From: JBKEDS01 sp047975545
GTDB taxonomy: Bacteria > Bacteroidota > Bacteroidia > Flavobacteriales > Flavobacteriaceae
NCBI GenBank assembly: GCA_047975545.1
Contig: JBKEDS010000008.1
Location: 62,001 to 126,000 of the forward strand
Length of the DNA stretch: 64,000 nucleotides
Reading direction: 5' to 3'
The notes beneath the pieces are model-generated. The model was not told the DNA's origin and made no database searches. It saw only the letters and a program-made list of their open reading frames with translations. Below are positions 40,799 to 50,156 of this stretch, piece after piece. The position numbers were made by a program, and so were the translations under genes. How positions within the stretch are numbered: the stretch's first letter is position 1; each line of letters starts with the position of its first letter.

Positions 40799-41701
40799 CT
40801 AAAACAATCGGTTTACCACGGCAATATCGATTAACGGAATACTAAACACCCCCGCCACAATAATCATCTTTAAAATATTATGGAGCACAATGTAGTGCCG
40901 CTTGGTTTTCGATTTAAAAAGCATGATGTTGAAAAAAAACAGTAGCAACAGGCAGACGTAAAAATACAAATCCATATAGCCCACGTTAAAACGGTACAAC
41001 AGTAAAAAAATAGGCAAAAGCGCCAATACCGAAAGCACCAGCAGCATGCGTTTTGAGGTTGGCTCGCCGTAAACTACCGGAATGGTACGGTAGCCTTGCG
41101 TTAAATCGCCCGAAAGGTTTTCCAAATCCTTGGTTAGTTCCTTCATTGAAACCATCAAAAACAAAAAAACGGCATGTACAAAAATAACGGGTTCGAAATT
41201 TTTATAATACATAAAAATGGCAAAAAACGGCAAAATGGTAAGTACCGCCGAGGTTACATTGCCTATAAAGGGCATTTTTTTTAGTTTGTGCGAATACAAC
41301 CAAATACCAAAAATATAGCCCGAAAAAAACAGCACGGCGTTAAACGATACATAGCTGGCCATAATTACGGACAAGAAGTTAAGCACAAAGTAAAACGACA
41401 GCTTGGTGTTTTGGCTTACCAACCTATCCAATTTCGATTTTATGGGGCGGTTTATCAAATCCTTTTCCGAGTCGTAAAAATTATTGATAATGTACCCGCC
41501 CGCAATGGTTGCCGAACTGGCCAGCACCAGCATAAGCAAATTGGGGTCGAATACCACTTCGTGCAAGGGCTTGTCGTGCGCCAGTATATATATTGAGGTT
41601 AAATATTGGGCAATAATAATTACCAAGATATTATAGCCCCGAACCACCGAAAACATACTAAAAAACTTAATAATAATATGTTTTTGTTTTCGTGGGAGCA
41701 T
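40799..41701 (-). CDS. UbiA-family prenyltransferase
   Basis: A 300-residue membrane protein with eight to nine hydrophobic segments and the two Asp-rich motifs of UbiA enzymes: NNFYDSEKD (73-81) and KDLENLSGD (191-199), which bind Mg-prenyl-diphosphate. Flavobacterial members are often annotated as geranylgeranylglycerol-phosphate geranylgeranyltransferase, but the acceptor is not proven. It is 47 nt behind the mevalonate kinase gene, linking isoprenoid supply with use. A terminator follows. Confidence 0.88.
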   Translation of the reverse strand: MLPRKQKHIIIKFFSMFSVVRGYNILVIIIAQYLTSIYILAHDKPLHEVVFDPNLLMLVLASSATIAGGYIINNFYDSEKDLINRPIKSKLDRLVSQNTKLSFYFVLNFLSVIMASYVSFNAVLFFSGYIFGIWLYSHKLKKMPFIGNVTSAVLTILPFFAIFMYYKNFEPVIFVHAVFLFLMVSMKELTKDLENLSGDLTQGYRTIPVVYGEPTSKRMLLVLSVLALLPIFLLLYRFNVGYMDLYFYVCLLLLFFFNIMLFKSKTKRHYIVLHNILKMIIVAGVFSIPLIDIAVVNRLF

Positions 41702-41748
41702 AAAATTTAAGGGGATTGATTATTTTCAAAAACCTTAGAAAAGATAAT

Positions 41749-42678
41749 TTAAAAACTATAAACCACTTCTAATTTATAGGCTTTAAGGGCTTGCTTGGCT
41801 TTTTCAATATCTTGGGCAAACCCTAAAATATAGCCACCGCCACCGGAACCGCAAAGTTTTAGGTAATAGTCGTTGGTTTCGATGCCTTTTTTCCAAAGGT
41901 CGTGAAACTGTTGCGGTATCATGGGCTTAAAATGGCTTAGCACCACTTTGGATAGTTGTTTTGTGTTTTTGAACAAGGATTTTACGTCGCCCCTTAAAAA
42001 ATCGTCCACACAGGCATCGGTGTGTTTTATAAATTGGTTTTTTAGCATATTGCGAAAACCTTCGTTTTTCATGTTTTCCATAAAAATGCCAATCATGGGT
42101 GCGGTTTCGCCAATAATACCGCTATCCAACAAAAATACGCCCCCTTTGCCATCGGTTTTTTGCGATGGTATTCCCGTGGCTTCAATATTGTCTTTTGAAT
42201 TGATTAAAATGGGCAGGCTTAAATAACTGTTTAAAGGGTCCAAGCCAGAGGATTTTCCGTGGAAAAACGATTCCATTTCAGAAAAAACGGTTTTTAATGT
42301 TAATAGTTTATCTCGGGTTAAATTTTCGAGAACTGTTATTTTGTTATGGGCATACTTATCGTAAATAGCGGCTACCAAAGCACCACTGCTTCCCACGCCA
42401 TAGCCTTGCGGGATAGACGAATCGAAATACATGCCCGCGGCAATATCGGCGTTAAGGGCTTGTATATCGAACCTTACCAATTTGGGGTTAATCCCTTCCA
42501 AATAAGCAGCAAAACGCTTTAAGCTGTCGTTGGATTTTTGGGCGGTTTCCGATAGCGTTTTACTTTGCTTTAATGCGCCTTTGTAAAAGTTATAGGGAAT
42601 GGATAATCCTTTGGAATCCTTAATAATACCGTACTCGCCAAAGAGTAGTATTTTTGAGTAAAATAATGGTCCTTTCAC
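41749..42678 (-). CDS. Mevalonate kinase-like GHMP kinase
   Basis: About 309 residues. GHMP motifs are FYSKILLFGEYGI at the N-terminus, the ATP loop QGYGVGSSGALVAA and the C-terminal glycine motif CGSGGGGYILGF. I start at the GTG at 42678, giving MKGPLFYSKIL as in relatives, rather than the TTG 6 nt upstream; no ATG is available. It phosphorylates mevalonate (or phosphomevalonate), and lies between the diphosphomevalonate decarboxylase and UbiA genes. Promoter box at 42703-42710. Confidence 0.87.
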   Translation of the reverse strand: MKGPLFYSKILLFGEYGIIKDSKGLSIPYNFYKGALKQSKTLSETAQKSNDSLKRFAAYLEGINPKLVRFDIQALNADIAAGMYFDSSIPQGYGVGSSGALVAAIYDKYAHNKITVLENLTRDKLLTLKTVFSEMESFFHGKSSGLDPLNSYLSLPILINSKDNIEATGIPSQKTDGKGGVFLLDSGIIGETAPMIGIFMENMKNEGFRNMLKNQFIKHTDACVDDFLRGDVKSLFKNTKQLSKVVLSHFKPMIPQQFHDLWKKGIETNDYYLKLCGSGGGGYILGFAQDIEKAKQALKAYKLEVVYSF

Positions 42679-42702
42679 GCTCAAAATGAATAATTAATCA
42701 TG

Positions 42703-42710
42703 CAAAGTTA
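42703..42710 (-). promoter_or_regulatory. -7 promoter box for the mevalonate kinase gene
   Basis: TAACTTTG on the minus strand fits TAnnTTTG, 24 nt before the GTG start. It shows that the kinase gene can be transcribed apart from the decarboxylase gene upstream. Confidence 0.5.
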
Positions 42711-42759
42711 GTAAATTATTGGTTTGGTTTTTTAATTTATAGCTAAGTCTTAATAGTTT

Positions 42760-42824
42760 CATTCTGAATGATAGTGAAGAATCTCTAAATTTATAAATGA
42801 GATGCTTCCTTCGTCAGCATGACA
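42760..42824. repeat. Short palindromic repeat between mevalonate genes
   Basis: GAAGAATCTC (42776-42785) and GAGATGCTTC (42799-42808) pair with one mismatch; the outer parts ATTCTGAATGATAGT and CTTCGTCAGCATGAC also look repeat-derived. It is unlike family A in sequence but similar in style. It lies in the 42685-42894 gap. Confidence 0.6.
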
Positions 42825-42894
42825 CTTTATACAGACATTCTACCCTCATTTTTAAAAGAATCAAAAAAAATGCAGAAACCCTAAAATGCCATAC

Positions 42895-43977
42895 CTACGC
42901 TATTTTTCTCGCCCCAAACCCCAACCAATCGCATATATACTGCCCGTTTTGGCAAAAGGGCGTTAGTTTGGTTTTAATAAACTTTAAAATAGGTTCGGCT
43001 TCGCTTTTGGGGTACAGTACGTGTACATTGGCGCCGGCATCCAAGGTAAACCCGATGTGCAAATTGGTTTCTGCCCTAAACTGCCATATTTTATTAATAA
43101 TTTCCAAGGTATTGGGTTTCATTAAAATAAAATACGGATTGCTGGTTAGCATCATGGCGTGCAGGGTTAGGGCCTCGCTTTCGACAAGGGCTATAAATTG
43201 GTTTAGGTCGCCCGATTTTAAAATAGCTTTTAGGGCATCTATATTATCGTGCGCCTGATTAAATCGAGCCTCGGCGTAGGGGTGGTTATCCAATAGGCTA
43301 TGCCCTACCGTGCTGCTTACTTGTTTTTCGCCCTTATCCACCAATAAAATGGTGTCTTGGTATTGGTTAAAATTTTCATGAACGGCGTCGGGGTATTTAA
43401 TCCCGTAAAAATTGCTGCTGCCCTTTATGTTTTTATGTGCGCCCCAAACCACCAAATGGCCTTCAATGCTTCTACACGCACTACCGGAGCCCAACCGGGC
43501 CAAAAACGATGCTTTTTGGTTAAAATAATCAGGGGGCATATTGGGTATCAGGTCTTTTTCAACAGCCATTAAACATAAGGCCAAGGCACTTATCCCGCTT
43601 GCCGACGAGGCTATGCCCGAACTGTGCGGAAAGGTGTTTTGGGTTTTTATGGTGAACTTGTAATGCTTTAAAAGCGGCAAGTAAACCTCTATGCGCTCAA
43701 AAAAAGTTTGGATTTTCGGTTTAAAGCTGTCTTGTTTTTCACCTTCGAGAAACACTTCAAAATCGAAACCATTGAACGTTTCTTTCCTTTCGTATGTTAA
43801 GGTTGTTATGGTCTTGCAGTTGTTAAGCGTAAAACTTACGGATGGGTTTGCCGGAATTTGGCCTGGCTTTTTTCCCCAGTATTTTACCAAGGCAATATTG
43901 CTGGGCGACTCCCATGTTACTTGTCCGTTTTCCAAGGTTTTGGTGTAGGGTTTTGGTACAAATTCGGTTACAATCAT
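42895..43977 (-). CDS. mvaD: Diphosphomevalonate decarboxylase
   Basis: A 360-residue GHMP-superfamily enzyme with ESPSNIALVKYWGKKPGQIPANPSVS near the N-terminus (only the KYWGK part is diagnostic), the ATP loop SSGIASSASGISALAL, GSGSACRSI, and the C-terminal DAGANVHVLY with the catalytic-site Asp. It converts diphosphomevalonate to isopentenyl diphosphate. It is slightly longer than average because of a divergent N-terminus. It is divergent from the sensor kinase gene; promoter box at 43998-44005. Confidence 0.93.
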   Translation of the reverse strand: MIVTEFVPKPYTKTLENGQVTWESPSNIALVKYWGKKPGQIPANPSVSFTLNNCKTITTLTYERKETFNGFDFEVFLEGEKQDSFKPKIQTFFERIEVYLPLLKHYKFTIKTQNTFPHSSGIASSASGISALALCLMAVEKDLIPNMPPDYFNQKASFLARLGSGSACRSIEGHLVVWGAHKNIKGSSNFYGIKYPDAVHENFNQYQDTILLVDKGEKQVSSTVGHSLLDNHPYAEARFNQAHDNIDALKAILKSGDLNQFIALVESEALTLHAMMLTSNPYFILMKPNTLEIINKIWQFRAETNLHIGFTLDAGANVHVLYPKSEAEPILKFIKTKLTPFCQNGQYICDWLGFGARKIA

Positions 43978-43997
43978 AAAGCGGTAGTATTCGGCAA

Positions 43998-44005
43998 CAA
44001 ATATA
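43998..44005 (-). promoter_or_regulatory. -7 promoter box for mvaD
   Basis: TATATTTG on the minus strand is a full TAnnTTTG match, 20 nt before the ATG. TTTG occurs 16 nt further upstream as a possible -33 element. Confidence 0.55.
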
Positions 44006-44154
44006 ACAACTTTATGGCCAACAAACTGCGGTTTTATTTGGATTGCAAAAATACGTTCAAAGTTTATGCTTCAATAAAAAACGACATTTTAATGCGAATA
44101 AAAACAGAAAAAATTGCATTTTTGTAACAACTTTAAACCCATTAAGCCCCAAAG

Positions 44155-46365
44155 ATGGAAAAGAAGAAATATGCCCCAACAGCATTAACCATGCTGTGTT
44201 TTTTTGTGTCCTGTAACTTGTTTGCCCTGCCCACGTACCATTACAGCACATGCGAACAAAACAACCACCACCTTAGCGATAGCCTTTACAGGGTTACCGT
44301 TAAACTAAACCAAAATGTGGAGTATGCCAAAACCCACCATAACCCGGACCTTTTGGCAAACACCTACAATGCGCTTGGCAACGTGTTTTCTAAAATGGGG
44401 GCTTACGATATTGCCAAAAAAAACTACATTAAGGCTTATACCCTATTCGACTCGTTAAAAAAACCCGAAAAGGTCGATATGGTTTTAACCTGTTTGGCAA
44501 AATCCAACCTTGAGGATAAAAACTATAAAACCTTCGATAGTATTATACCCATTGCCTTAGCCCATTCAAAAAAACTCAACAGCATAAATACCGTAGCAAA
44601 CCTAAGTTTTTTAACCATTAAAAACTACTACGTTTTTAACAACAAAAACACGATTAAATATGCCAATGAGGGGCTGGAAGCTATAAAACAATTTCACCAC
44701 GCCCAAAAGGACACGCTTAACAACCTTACCATTAAGCATTTCGAGGAATCGTTTAAATACTACAAAGCCGTAGCCCTAATAAAACAAAAAAAGCATACCG
44801 AAGGCTACCAGCTACTGTTTCAAATAAACGAAGACTCGCTTTACGACAAACAAGACGTTAAGGATATACCTTACACCAAACTGGCATCCCTAAATTATTA
44901 CAAGCACCTATACTACGCTACTATTGAAAAGAACCAAAACTTGGCCCTTAAACATTTGCTTAAATCGGATTCGTACAAACTAAAAGCCTTTAAGCTCCTT
45001 GAAAACCAAAATATTGTAAACGGCGATTTAATCACCAAAATATTCGAAACCGAAAAACAACTAAAACTTACCGAAGCCCTAAGAAAAAAAGACCTAAAAA
45101 TAAACAACACCTTTGCCGTGGCCACCGTATTTCTGTTTTTGCTAATTTTAGTACTAACAGGATTTCTGTTCTATTTTTACAACAACCGAAAACGCATTAA
45201 AACCATAAACCACAAACTAAAAAAAGCCAACAAAAAACTAATTGAGGCCGATAAGGAGCGTATGGAATTTTTCTCCATTTTAAGCCACGAGCTACGCACC
45301 CCGGTTTATGGTATTAGTGGTTTGGCCAATTTGTTACAGGAAGAAACCTCGAACGAAAAAAAAGCGTATTACTTAGAAGCCCTGCATGCGTCGAGCAACT
45401 ATATAGCCGTACTTATAGACAACGTGCTGCAGGCCTCGAAGTTCAAGTTCGAAATCAAGGCCCTAAAGCCAACCCCCAATAACCTGTTCGAAATTGTGGC
45501 CGATATTACCGACAACATAAAAGTTTCGGCAAAAAACAAGGGGCTGAAATTTATTACCGAAGTAAATATTTCGAAAAACGACACCCTGCTAATCGATAAA
45601 ATAGCCTTTAGCCAAGTACTTATAAACTTAGTTTACAACGCCATACGCTATACTCCAGAAGGTTACGTTGCCCTTTACATTACCGAAACACACCACACAA
45701 ATACCGATGCCTCCTTTTATTTCGAAATTAAGGACACCGGAAAAGGCATAGAGGAAAAATACCGAAATGTTATTTTTAAGGCCTTTGAAAACAATGCCTT
45801 TTTAAGTAAAAACAGCGAAGGCTCCGGCCTCGGGCTATTTGTGGTAAAAACACTATTAAACCTGCACGGTTCCGAAATCGATTTCACATCGAAACCCAAT
45901 GTAGGCACCACATTTTTCTTTACCATAACGTTTAAAATTGAACCAAAAAAACAATGCAACACCCCTATCCTACTACAAAAAAACGATAAGGAATACCGGA
46001 TTTTAATTGTGGACGACAACAAAATAAACCTGCTTGTTACCAAAAAAAACATCGAAAAAGTACCCAACTGCAAAAGCACGACCTGCGAAAACGGCCCCGA
46101 TGCCATTGCACTTGCCAAACAAGAACATTTCGACCTAATACTAATGGACCTAAACATGCCGGGCATGGACGGTTTCCAGGCCGCGAAACAAATCAGGCTT
46201 TTCAACCCTACCATTCCCATTATTGCCCTTACGGCCCTAAACTCCACCGAAACCACTAAAAAGGTTAAGGACAGCAACATGGACTGCGTTATTACAAAGC
46301 CTTACAATTTTACCGAGTTTCAAGAAACCATAACCCGTTTGCTTACCACTTCCTGCCAAGTGTAA
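44155..46365 (+). CDS. TPR-linked hybrid sensor histidine kinase
   Basis: A 736-residue protein: an N-terminal hydrophobic or signal segment (about 11-28), a TPR-like sensor region outside the membrane (about 40-310), a membrane segment (about 319-341), a coiled linker, and a kinase core with SHELRTP (phospho-His about H378), N-box LINLVYNAIRY and G-boxes DTGKGI and GSGLGLFVV. A C-terminal receiver follows with the phospho-Asp in LILMDLNMPG (about D665). The receiver has no output domain, so a separate HPt or regulator partner is expected; none is adjacent. The signal sensed is unknown. Confidence 0.93.
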   Translation: MEKKKYAPTALTMLCFFVSCNLFALPTYHYSTCEQNNHHLSDSLYRVTVKLNQNVEYAKTHHNPDLLANTYNALGNVFSKMGAYDIAKKNYIKAYTLFDSLKKPEKVDMVLTCLAKSNLEDKNYKTFDSIIPIALAHSKKLNSINTVANLSFLTIKNYYVFNNKNTIKYANEGLEAIKQFHHAQKDTLNNLTIKHFEESFKYYKAVALIKQKKHTEGYQLLFQINEDSLYDKQDVKDIPYTKLASLNYYKHLYYATIEKNQNLALKHLLKSDSYKLKAFKLLENQNIVNGDLITKIFETEKQLKLTEALRKKDLKINNTFAVATVFLFLLILVLTGFLFYFYNNRKRIKTINHKLKKANKKLIEADKERMEFFSILSHELRTPVYGISGLANLLQEETSNEKKAYYLEALHASSNYIAVLIDNVLQASKFKFEIKALKPTPNNLFEIVADITDNIKVSAKNKGLKFITEVNISKNDTLLIDKIAFSQVLINLVYNAIRYTPEGYVALYITETHHTNTDASFYFEIKDTGKGIEEKYRNVIFKAFENNAFLSKNSEGSGLGLFVVKTLLNLHGSEIDFTSKPNVGTTFFFTITFKIEPKKQCNTPILLQKNDKEYRILIVDDNKINLLVTKKNIEKVPNCKSTTCENGPDAIALAKQEHFDLILMDLNMPGMDGFQAAKQIRLFNPTIPIIALTALNSTETTKKVKDSNMDCVITKPYNFTEFQETITRLLTTSCQV

Positions 46366-46425
46366 CGCCGTTTTGCGGGTTTTAATTAATTTCTTATTTT
46401 GTCGAAAAATTTAAAAACCCCATCC

Positions 46426-46579
46426 ATGAAACCCTCATAGAGGGATTTAGTATAGCCAAGATAATCGCCTCTACAAAAGGACATGAATAAAAACATAGGC
46501 CTGTAGGCTTTCGGTTATTTTGCCAAGCATCATAAAAACCTGAAAATTAAATGTTTAACTTAAATTTATTCGTGTGAAA
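46426..46579 (+). repeat. Dispersed repeat family B, copy B1 (uninterrupted)
   Basis: It runs from ATGAAACCCTCATAGAGGG through CATAGGCCTGTAGGCTTTCGG to TTAAATTTATTCGTGTGAAA. The same sequence, inverted, is at 56899-57175, where a family A copy interrupts it between CCCTCTAT and GAGGG. The right end overlaps the GTG start of the next gene. Confidence 0.85.
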
Positions 46580-46918
46580 AAAATCATATTTCTTTTTTTA
46601 TTCGTATCAAGCCTTGCTTTTTCCAACAACACCCAGCCCCAAGTAGGCGATGTTTTGATTATTAACGCCCCAACACACAACACCTACAAACACATTAATT
46701 TCCCGCCGCTAAACATTGTGGCAAAACGCAGCGGACTTGCCAATTACAAAAGCGCCTACGGCAACCAAGTCGTTGTAAAGCGTATTTACACCGACAAATC
46801 GGGCAACACCAAAGTAGTTTTAAAACGAAAGGACAACGCCAAGCTCCTCGGCTTTTTAAAAACCGTTAAGGCCGATTATTCCAAATCCATACGTGCGGGC
46901 GAGCTTTCGGCATTATAA
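46574..46918 (+). CDS. Small secreted protein, unknown
   Basis: A 114-residue protein with a signal peptide (residues 1-18, KKIIFLFLFVSSLAFS) and a basic, beta-looking mature part (VGDVLIINAP, VVVKRIYTDKSGNTKVVLKRK). The start is a GTG at 46574 inside the end of repeat B1. It is probably periplasmic or surface-attached. I do not recognise a family. Confidence 0.68.
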   Translation: MKKIIFLFLFVSSLAFSNNTQPQVGDVLIINAPTHNTYKHINFPPLNIVAKRSGLANYKSAYGNQVVVKRIYTDKSGNTKVVLKRKDNAKLLGFLKTVKADYSKSIRAGELSAL

Positions 46919-46921
46919 TAA

Positions 46922-47104
46922 TTTGGGCGTTACCCCGAAATTTGTTCGGGGTCGGGCTTTCCGCTATATCTTTTATGCCGAATTTATTTCGGCATCCCTT
47001 AAAAGCATGGCACCAACCCACGCAAAAGCTTAATTTGCACAATTTGTTCCCTGGGCATAAAAGGATGCCGCTGCAATCCCTAACGCAGCCCAAACCAATG
47101 GACA
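46922..47104 (+). repeat. Dispersed structured repeat family E, copy E1
   Basis: The ends TTTGGGCGTTA and TAACGCAGCCCAAA are near-perfect inverted repeats. Inside are two strong hairpins, CCCCGAA with TTCGGGG (46933-46951) and ATGCCGAA with TTCGGCAT (46975-46995), and the shared GGGTCGGGCTTTCCGC block. Its partner is 23855-23948. The short open frames across it are not credible genes. Confidence 0.68.
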
Positions 47105-47140
47105 GTACCAACAAGCAACAAAAAACACAACCCTACATTC

Positions 47141-48361
47141 TTAACTTTTACCCCCCGCAATAGCCCCAGCAACCAAATACCCGCCCGTCCACGCATTTTG
47201 GAAATTAAAACCACCCGTTACGGCATCAATATTAATAACCTCGCCCGCAAAATATAGGTTTTTATGCTGCTTGCTTTCAAAGGTTTTAAAATTTATTTCT
47301 TTTAAATCGATACCCCCGGCGGTTACAAACTCGTCCTTAAACGTGCTTTTCCCTGTTACCTTAAAAACGGCCCGGGTTAATTGAGCCGCTAAGTTTTCCA
47401 ACTGTTCCTTGTTTATATCGCCCCAACGGGTTTCATCGTTTATTCCTGCGGTCGCGGCCAATTTTTGCCACAAGCGTTTGGGGAGGTTAAACCGAGCCGT
47501 TTTAAAAACAGTTTTCTTGGCCAGATCGTGTTTTAGTTGCTTTAATTGTTCAATACAATCGGTATAAGCGCAACGGATAAAATTAATTTCAATTTCAAAT
47601 TTATAATGGCGTTTTGCCAGTTCCAAAGCCCCAAAAGCCGATAGTTTTAAAACGGCGGGTGCGCTCATGCCCACATGGGTAATAAGCAAAGGGCCTTGGC
47701 TTTTTAGGTCTGTACCCAAAACACAAATTTCAACATTTGGGGCTACCACCCCGGGAATATCGGTAATGCGCCCGTCGGTAACATCAAAAGTGAATAACGA
47801 CGGTACGGGCGGTACAATACCAATACCCAAACCTTCCAAAAGTTTCCATATTTTTGGGCTACTGCCTGTTGCTATTACTAACTTTTTGGCTATAAAACTG
47901 GCTTGCGCCGTTTCTATTAACCACAAATCGCCTTCTTTTTTTATGGCCGCTGCACCGTGGTTGTACAACACCCCAACGCCCAAGTTTTTAGTTTCGCTTA
48001 AAAAACAATCGATTATGGTTTGCGACGAGTTGCTCGCGGGAAATATACGACCATCGTCCTCAATTTTTAGCTCTACCCCCCTATTGGCGAACCACTCCAT
48101 GGTATCGCCCGTCATAAATTTATGGAATGGTCCGAGCAGTTCCTTTTCGCCCCTTGGGTAATTTTTAATTAATTCTTGGGGCATAAACTCGGCATGCGTA
48201 ACATTGCAGCGTCCACCACCAGAAATTTTCACCTTTTGCAAGCCTTCCTTAGCCTTTTCCAAAATGGTTATTTCCAATTGGGGGTTTTGTTCGGCCATAT
48301 TAATAGCCGCAAAAAATCCGGCTGCGCCACCGCCTATTATTACAACATCTTTTTTAATCAT
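47141..48361 (-). CDS. BaiN/HI0933-type NAD(P)/FAD-dependent oxidoreductase
   Basis: A 406-residue flavoprotein with the FAD dinucleotide motif VVIIGGGAAGFFAAINMAE (about 5-23), a second FAD motif LVIATGSSPK, and the family end DAVTGGFNFQNAWTGGYLVAG. This group (PF03486) is of mostly unknown substrate. Its ATG overlaps the stop of the glycerophosphodiesterase gene by 4 bp (ATGA). It reads leftward as the last gene of a three-gene unit. Confidence 0.9.
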   Translation of the reverse strand: MIKKDVVIIGGGAAGFFAAINMAEQNPQLEITILEKAKEGLQKVKISGGGRCNVTHAEFMPQELIKNYPRGEKELLGPFHKFMTGDTMEWFANRGVELKIEDDGRIFPASNSSQTIIDCFLSETKNLGVGVLYNHGAAAIKKEGDLWLIETAQASFIAKKLVIATGSSPKIWKLLEGLGIGIVPPVPSLFTFDVTDGRITDIPGVVAPNVEICVLGTDLKSQGPLLITHVGMSAPAVLKLSAFGALELAKRHYKFEIEINFIRCAYTDCIEQLKQLKHDLAKKTVFKTARFNLPKRLWQKLAATAGINDETRWGDINKEQLENLAAQLTRAVFKVTGKSTFKDEFVTAGGIDLKEINFKTFESKQHKNLYFAGEVINIDAVTGGFNFQNAWTGGYLVAGAIAGGKS

Positions 48362-49035
48362 AATCGGTCGGGCGTATCGGAAATAATACCGTTTACACCG
48401 TATTGTTTCATTCGTAAAATGGTTTTGGGGCCGTTAACCGTCCACGTGTAAACCTTGTAACCTTGTAACTGAACCTGCTTAACGTTTACATCGGTAAGCA
48501 AGGCATAATTGGGGTGAATTGCCACGGCGCTTACGGTTTTTGCAAAGGCCAAGGCATCGTTTATGTTTGCTTTGGTTAACACGCCTATCGGGATTTTGGG
48601 ATTTGTTTTATATACAACTTCAAGTTCGCCATACTGAAAACTGGATACCAAAAAATTGGCATACGCCCAGCCTTTATTCGCAATATAATCCTTAATGATA
48701 TTACAAGTTGGCATTGCCGTATTTTCGCCTTTTAATTCAATATTTATTATTTTTTTGTTTCCCACAACATCCAAAACTTCGGTTAGGATTGGAATTTGAA
48801 ACCGGCCATCGACCTTTAGTTGCTTTAATTCCCCCAAAGCCATGTTTTTTATGGTGCCGCTACCGTTTGTCATCCTATCGACCGTAGCGTCGTGAAATAC
48901 CACCAACTCGCCCGTAGCGCAACAATGCACATCTATTTCCACACCGTCTATATTATAGCTTAACGCTCGTTTTATGGATGCAATTGTATTTTCGGCAACG
49001 TAGGCCTTTGCCCCCCTATGTCCTAATCGTAGCAT
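48358..49035 (-). CDS. Glycerophosphodiester phosphodiesterase
   Basis: A 225-residue TIM-barrel enzyme with LGHRGAKAYVAENTIAS (catalytic His), GVEIDVHCCATGELVVFHD (metal Glu-Asp and second His) and the late YTWTVN block. It hydrolyses glycerophosphodiesters to glycerol 3-phosphate. No signal peptide is seen, so it is likely cytoplasmic (UgpQ-like). It is 18 nt behind the thioesterase gene and overlaps the flavoprotein gene by 4 bp. Confidence 0.93.
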   Translation of the reverse strand: MLRLGHRGAKAYVAENTIASIKRALSYNIDGVEIDVHCCATGELVVFHDATVDRMTNGSGTIKNMALGELKQLKVDGRFQIPILTEVLDVVGNKKIINIELKGENTAMPTCNIIKDYIANKGWAYANFLVSSFQYGELEVVYKTNPKIPIGVLTKANINDALAFAKTVSAVAIHPNYALLTDVNVKQVQLQGYKVYTWTVNGPKTILRMKQYGVNGIISDTPDRL

Positions 49036-49053
49036 GTGTTTCTGTCTAAAGTT

Positions 49054-49914
49054 TTATAACGGACGCAATAAGCCTTCCTGTGCCACCGAGGCCACAAGTT
49101 TGCCTTCCCTTGTGTAAATATGCCCCCGTGCAAGCCCCCGTGCGTTCGAGGCGCTTGGCGATTCGGTAGTGTACAGCAGCCAATCGGTAAAATCGAAATC
49201 GCGAAAATACCACATCGAGTGGTCCAAGCTCGCCGTTTGCGTGTTGCCCCAATGGGCTTTTGCCGCATGCGGATTGAGCGCACAGGTTAACAAATTGTAA
49301 TCGGAAATATAGGTTAGTATTTGTTGCCTAAGGGCCAAATCCAAGGTATCGGTATTTCCCCTTAGCTTAAACCATACATCGTTTACGGGTGGTAGGTTTT
49401 TAGGGTCTAATGGGTTTGTTATACTGGTTGGCTTAAATTCTACGGGGCGTTCAATTTCAAAAAAAGATTTTAGCCCTTTTGGGATATACTCGCCGTACTG
49501 TTCTTTAATATCGCTCCAGCTTAATAAGGCTTCGGGAGGCTTCACCTTTAACTTCATTTCGGTTTGGTGGCAATACCCCGATTCTTCCTTATGGAACGAT
49601 GCCGATAGTATAAAAATGGTTTTCCCGTTTTGATTTGCCGTAACCCGGCGCACCGAAAAACTACCGCCATCCCTTACTTGGCTTACATGAAACTCGATAG
49701 GAAGCTCCAAAACCCCGGCTTCTAAAAAATAGGCGTGCATGGAGTGCAAAATACGCCCGTTATGTATAGTTCCGTAAGCCGCATTTAAGGCTTGTGCCAA
49801 TACTTGCCCACCAAAAACGTGGGGCGTTCCAATGGATTTATTGTGGCCTTTAAATATGTTGCTTTCGATTTTATCTAAGGTTAACAGGCTTAGTAAATCG
49901 GTTGTGGTTGTCAT
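49054..49914 (-). CDS. tesB: Acyl-CoA thioesterase II
   Basis: A 286-residue double-hotdog protein: the first hotdog has HVFGGQVLAQALNAAY and LHSMHAYFLEAG, the second has SLDHSMWYFRDFDFTDWLLY and ARGLARGHIYTREGKLVASVAQEGLLR (the end motif). TesB hydrolyses medium to long acyl-CoA. Length is normal. It leads a leftward unit with the phosphodiesterase; family A copy A7 lies upstream. Confidence 0.94.
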   Translation of the reverse strand: MTTTTDLLSLLTLDKIESNIFKGHNKSIGTPHVFGGQVLAQALNAAYGTIHNGRILHSMHAYFLEAGVLELPIEFHVSQVRDGGSFSVRRVTANQNGKTIFILSASFHKEESGYCHQTEMKLKVKPPEALLSWSDIKEQYGEYIPKGLKSFFEIERPVEFKPTSITNPLDPKNLPPVNDVWFKLRGNTDTLDLALRQQILTYISDYNLLTCALNPHAAKAHWGNTQTASLDHSMWYFRDFDFTDWLLYTTESPSASNARGLARGHIYTREGKLVASVAQEGLLRPL

Positions 49915-49976
49915 AATTTGTATATTTTATGGCGTAGATAACGGAAAAATACCCAGTTGCTTTTCAGGAAACCTAC

Positions 49977-50102
49977 TGTTATGTCAACTTTGAAATTTAA
50001 TACAGAGATTGCTTCGTCGTCGTACCTCCTTCTCGCAATGACGTCGTTGTGACGACAACGGAGGAAGCAATCCCACCCGTCAATTTTAATTTGACATAAT
50101 AC
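49977..50102 (+). repeat. Palindromic element family A, copy A7
   Basis: A 126-bp copy with TGTTATGTCAACTTTG at the left, GAGATTGCTTCGTCGTCG, centre GCAATGACGTCGTTGT, CAACGGAGGAAGCAATCCC and TTTGACATAATAC at the right. It lies between tesB and selO and fills most of the gap. Confidence 0.92.
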
Positions 50103-50156
50103 TACAAGGTTTTGTAATCCGTTTTCGTTACGTACCCAATATTTATACAAATATAA

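Noticed and set aside
46942..47163. A 73-codon open frame on the plus strand after the small secreted protein gene
   Set aside because: It lies across repeat E1 with its hairpins, has no plausible protein character, and overlaps the end of the flavoprotein gene.
49911..50150. Minus-strand open frame of 79 codons upstream of tesB
   Set aside because: It is a translation of family A copy A7; the same kind of frame appears in other copies.
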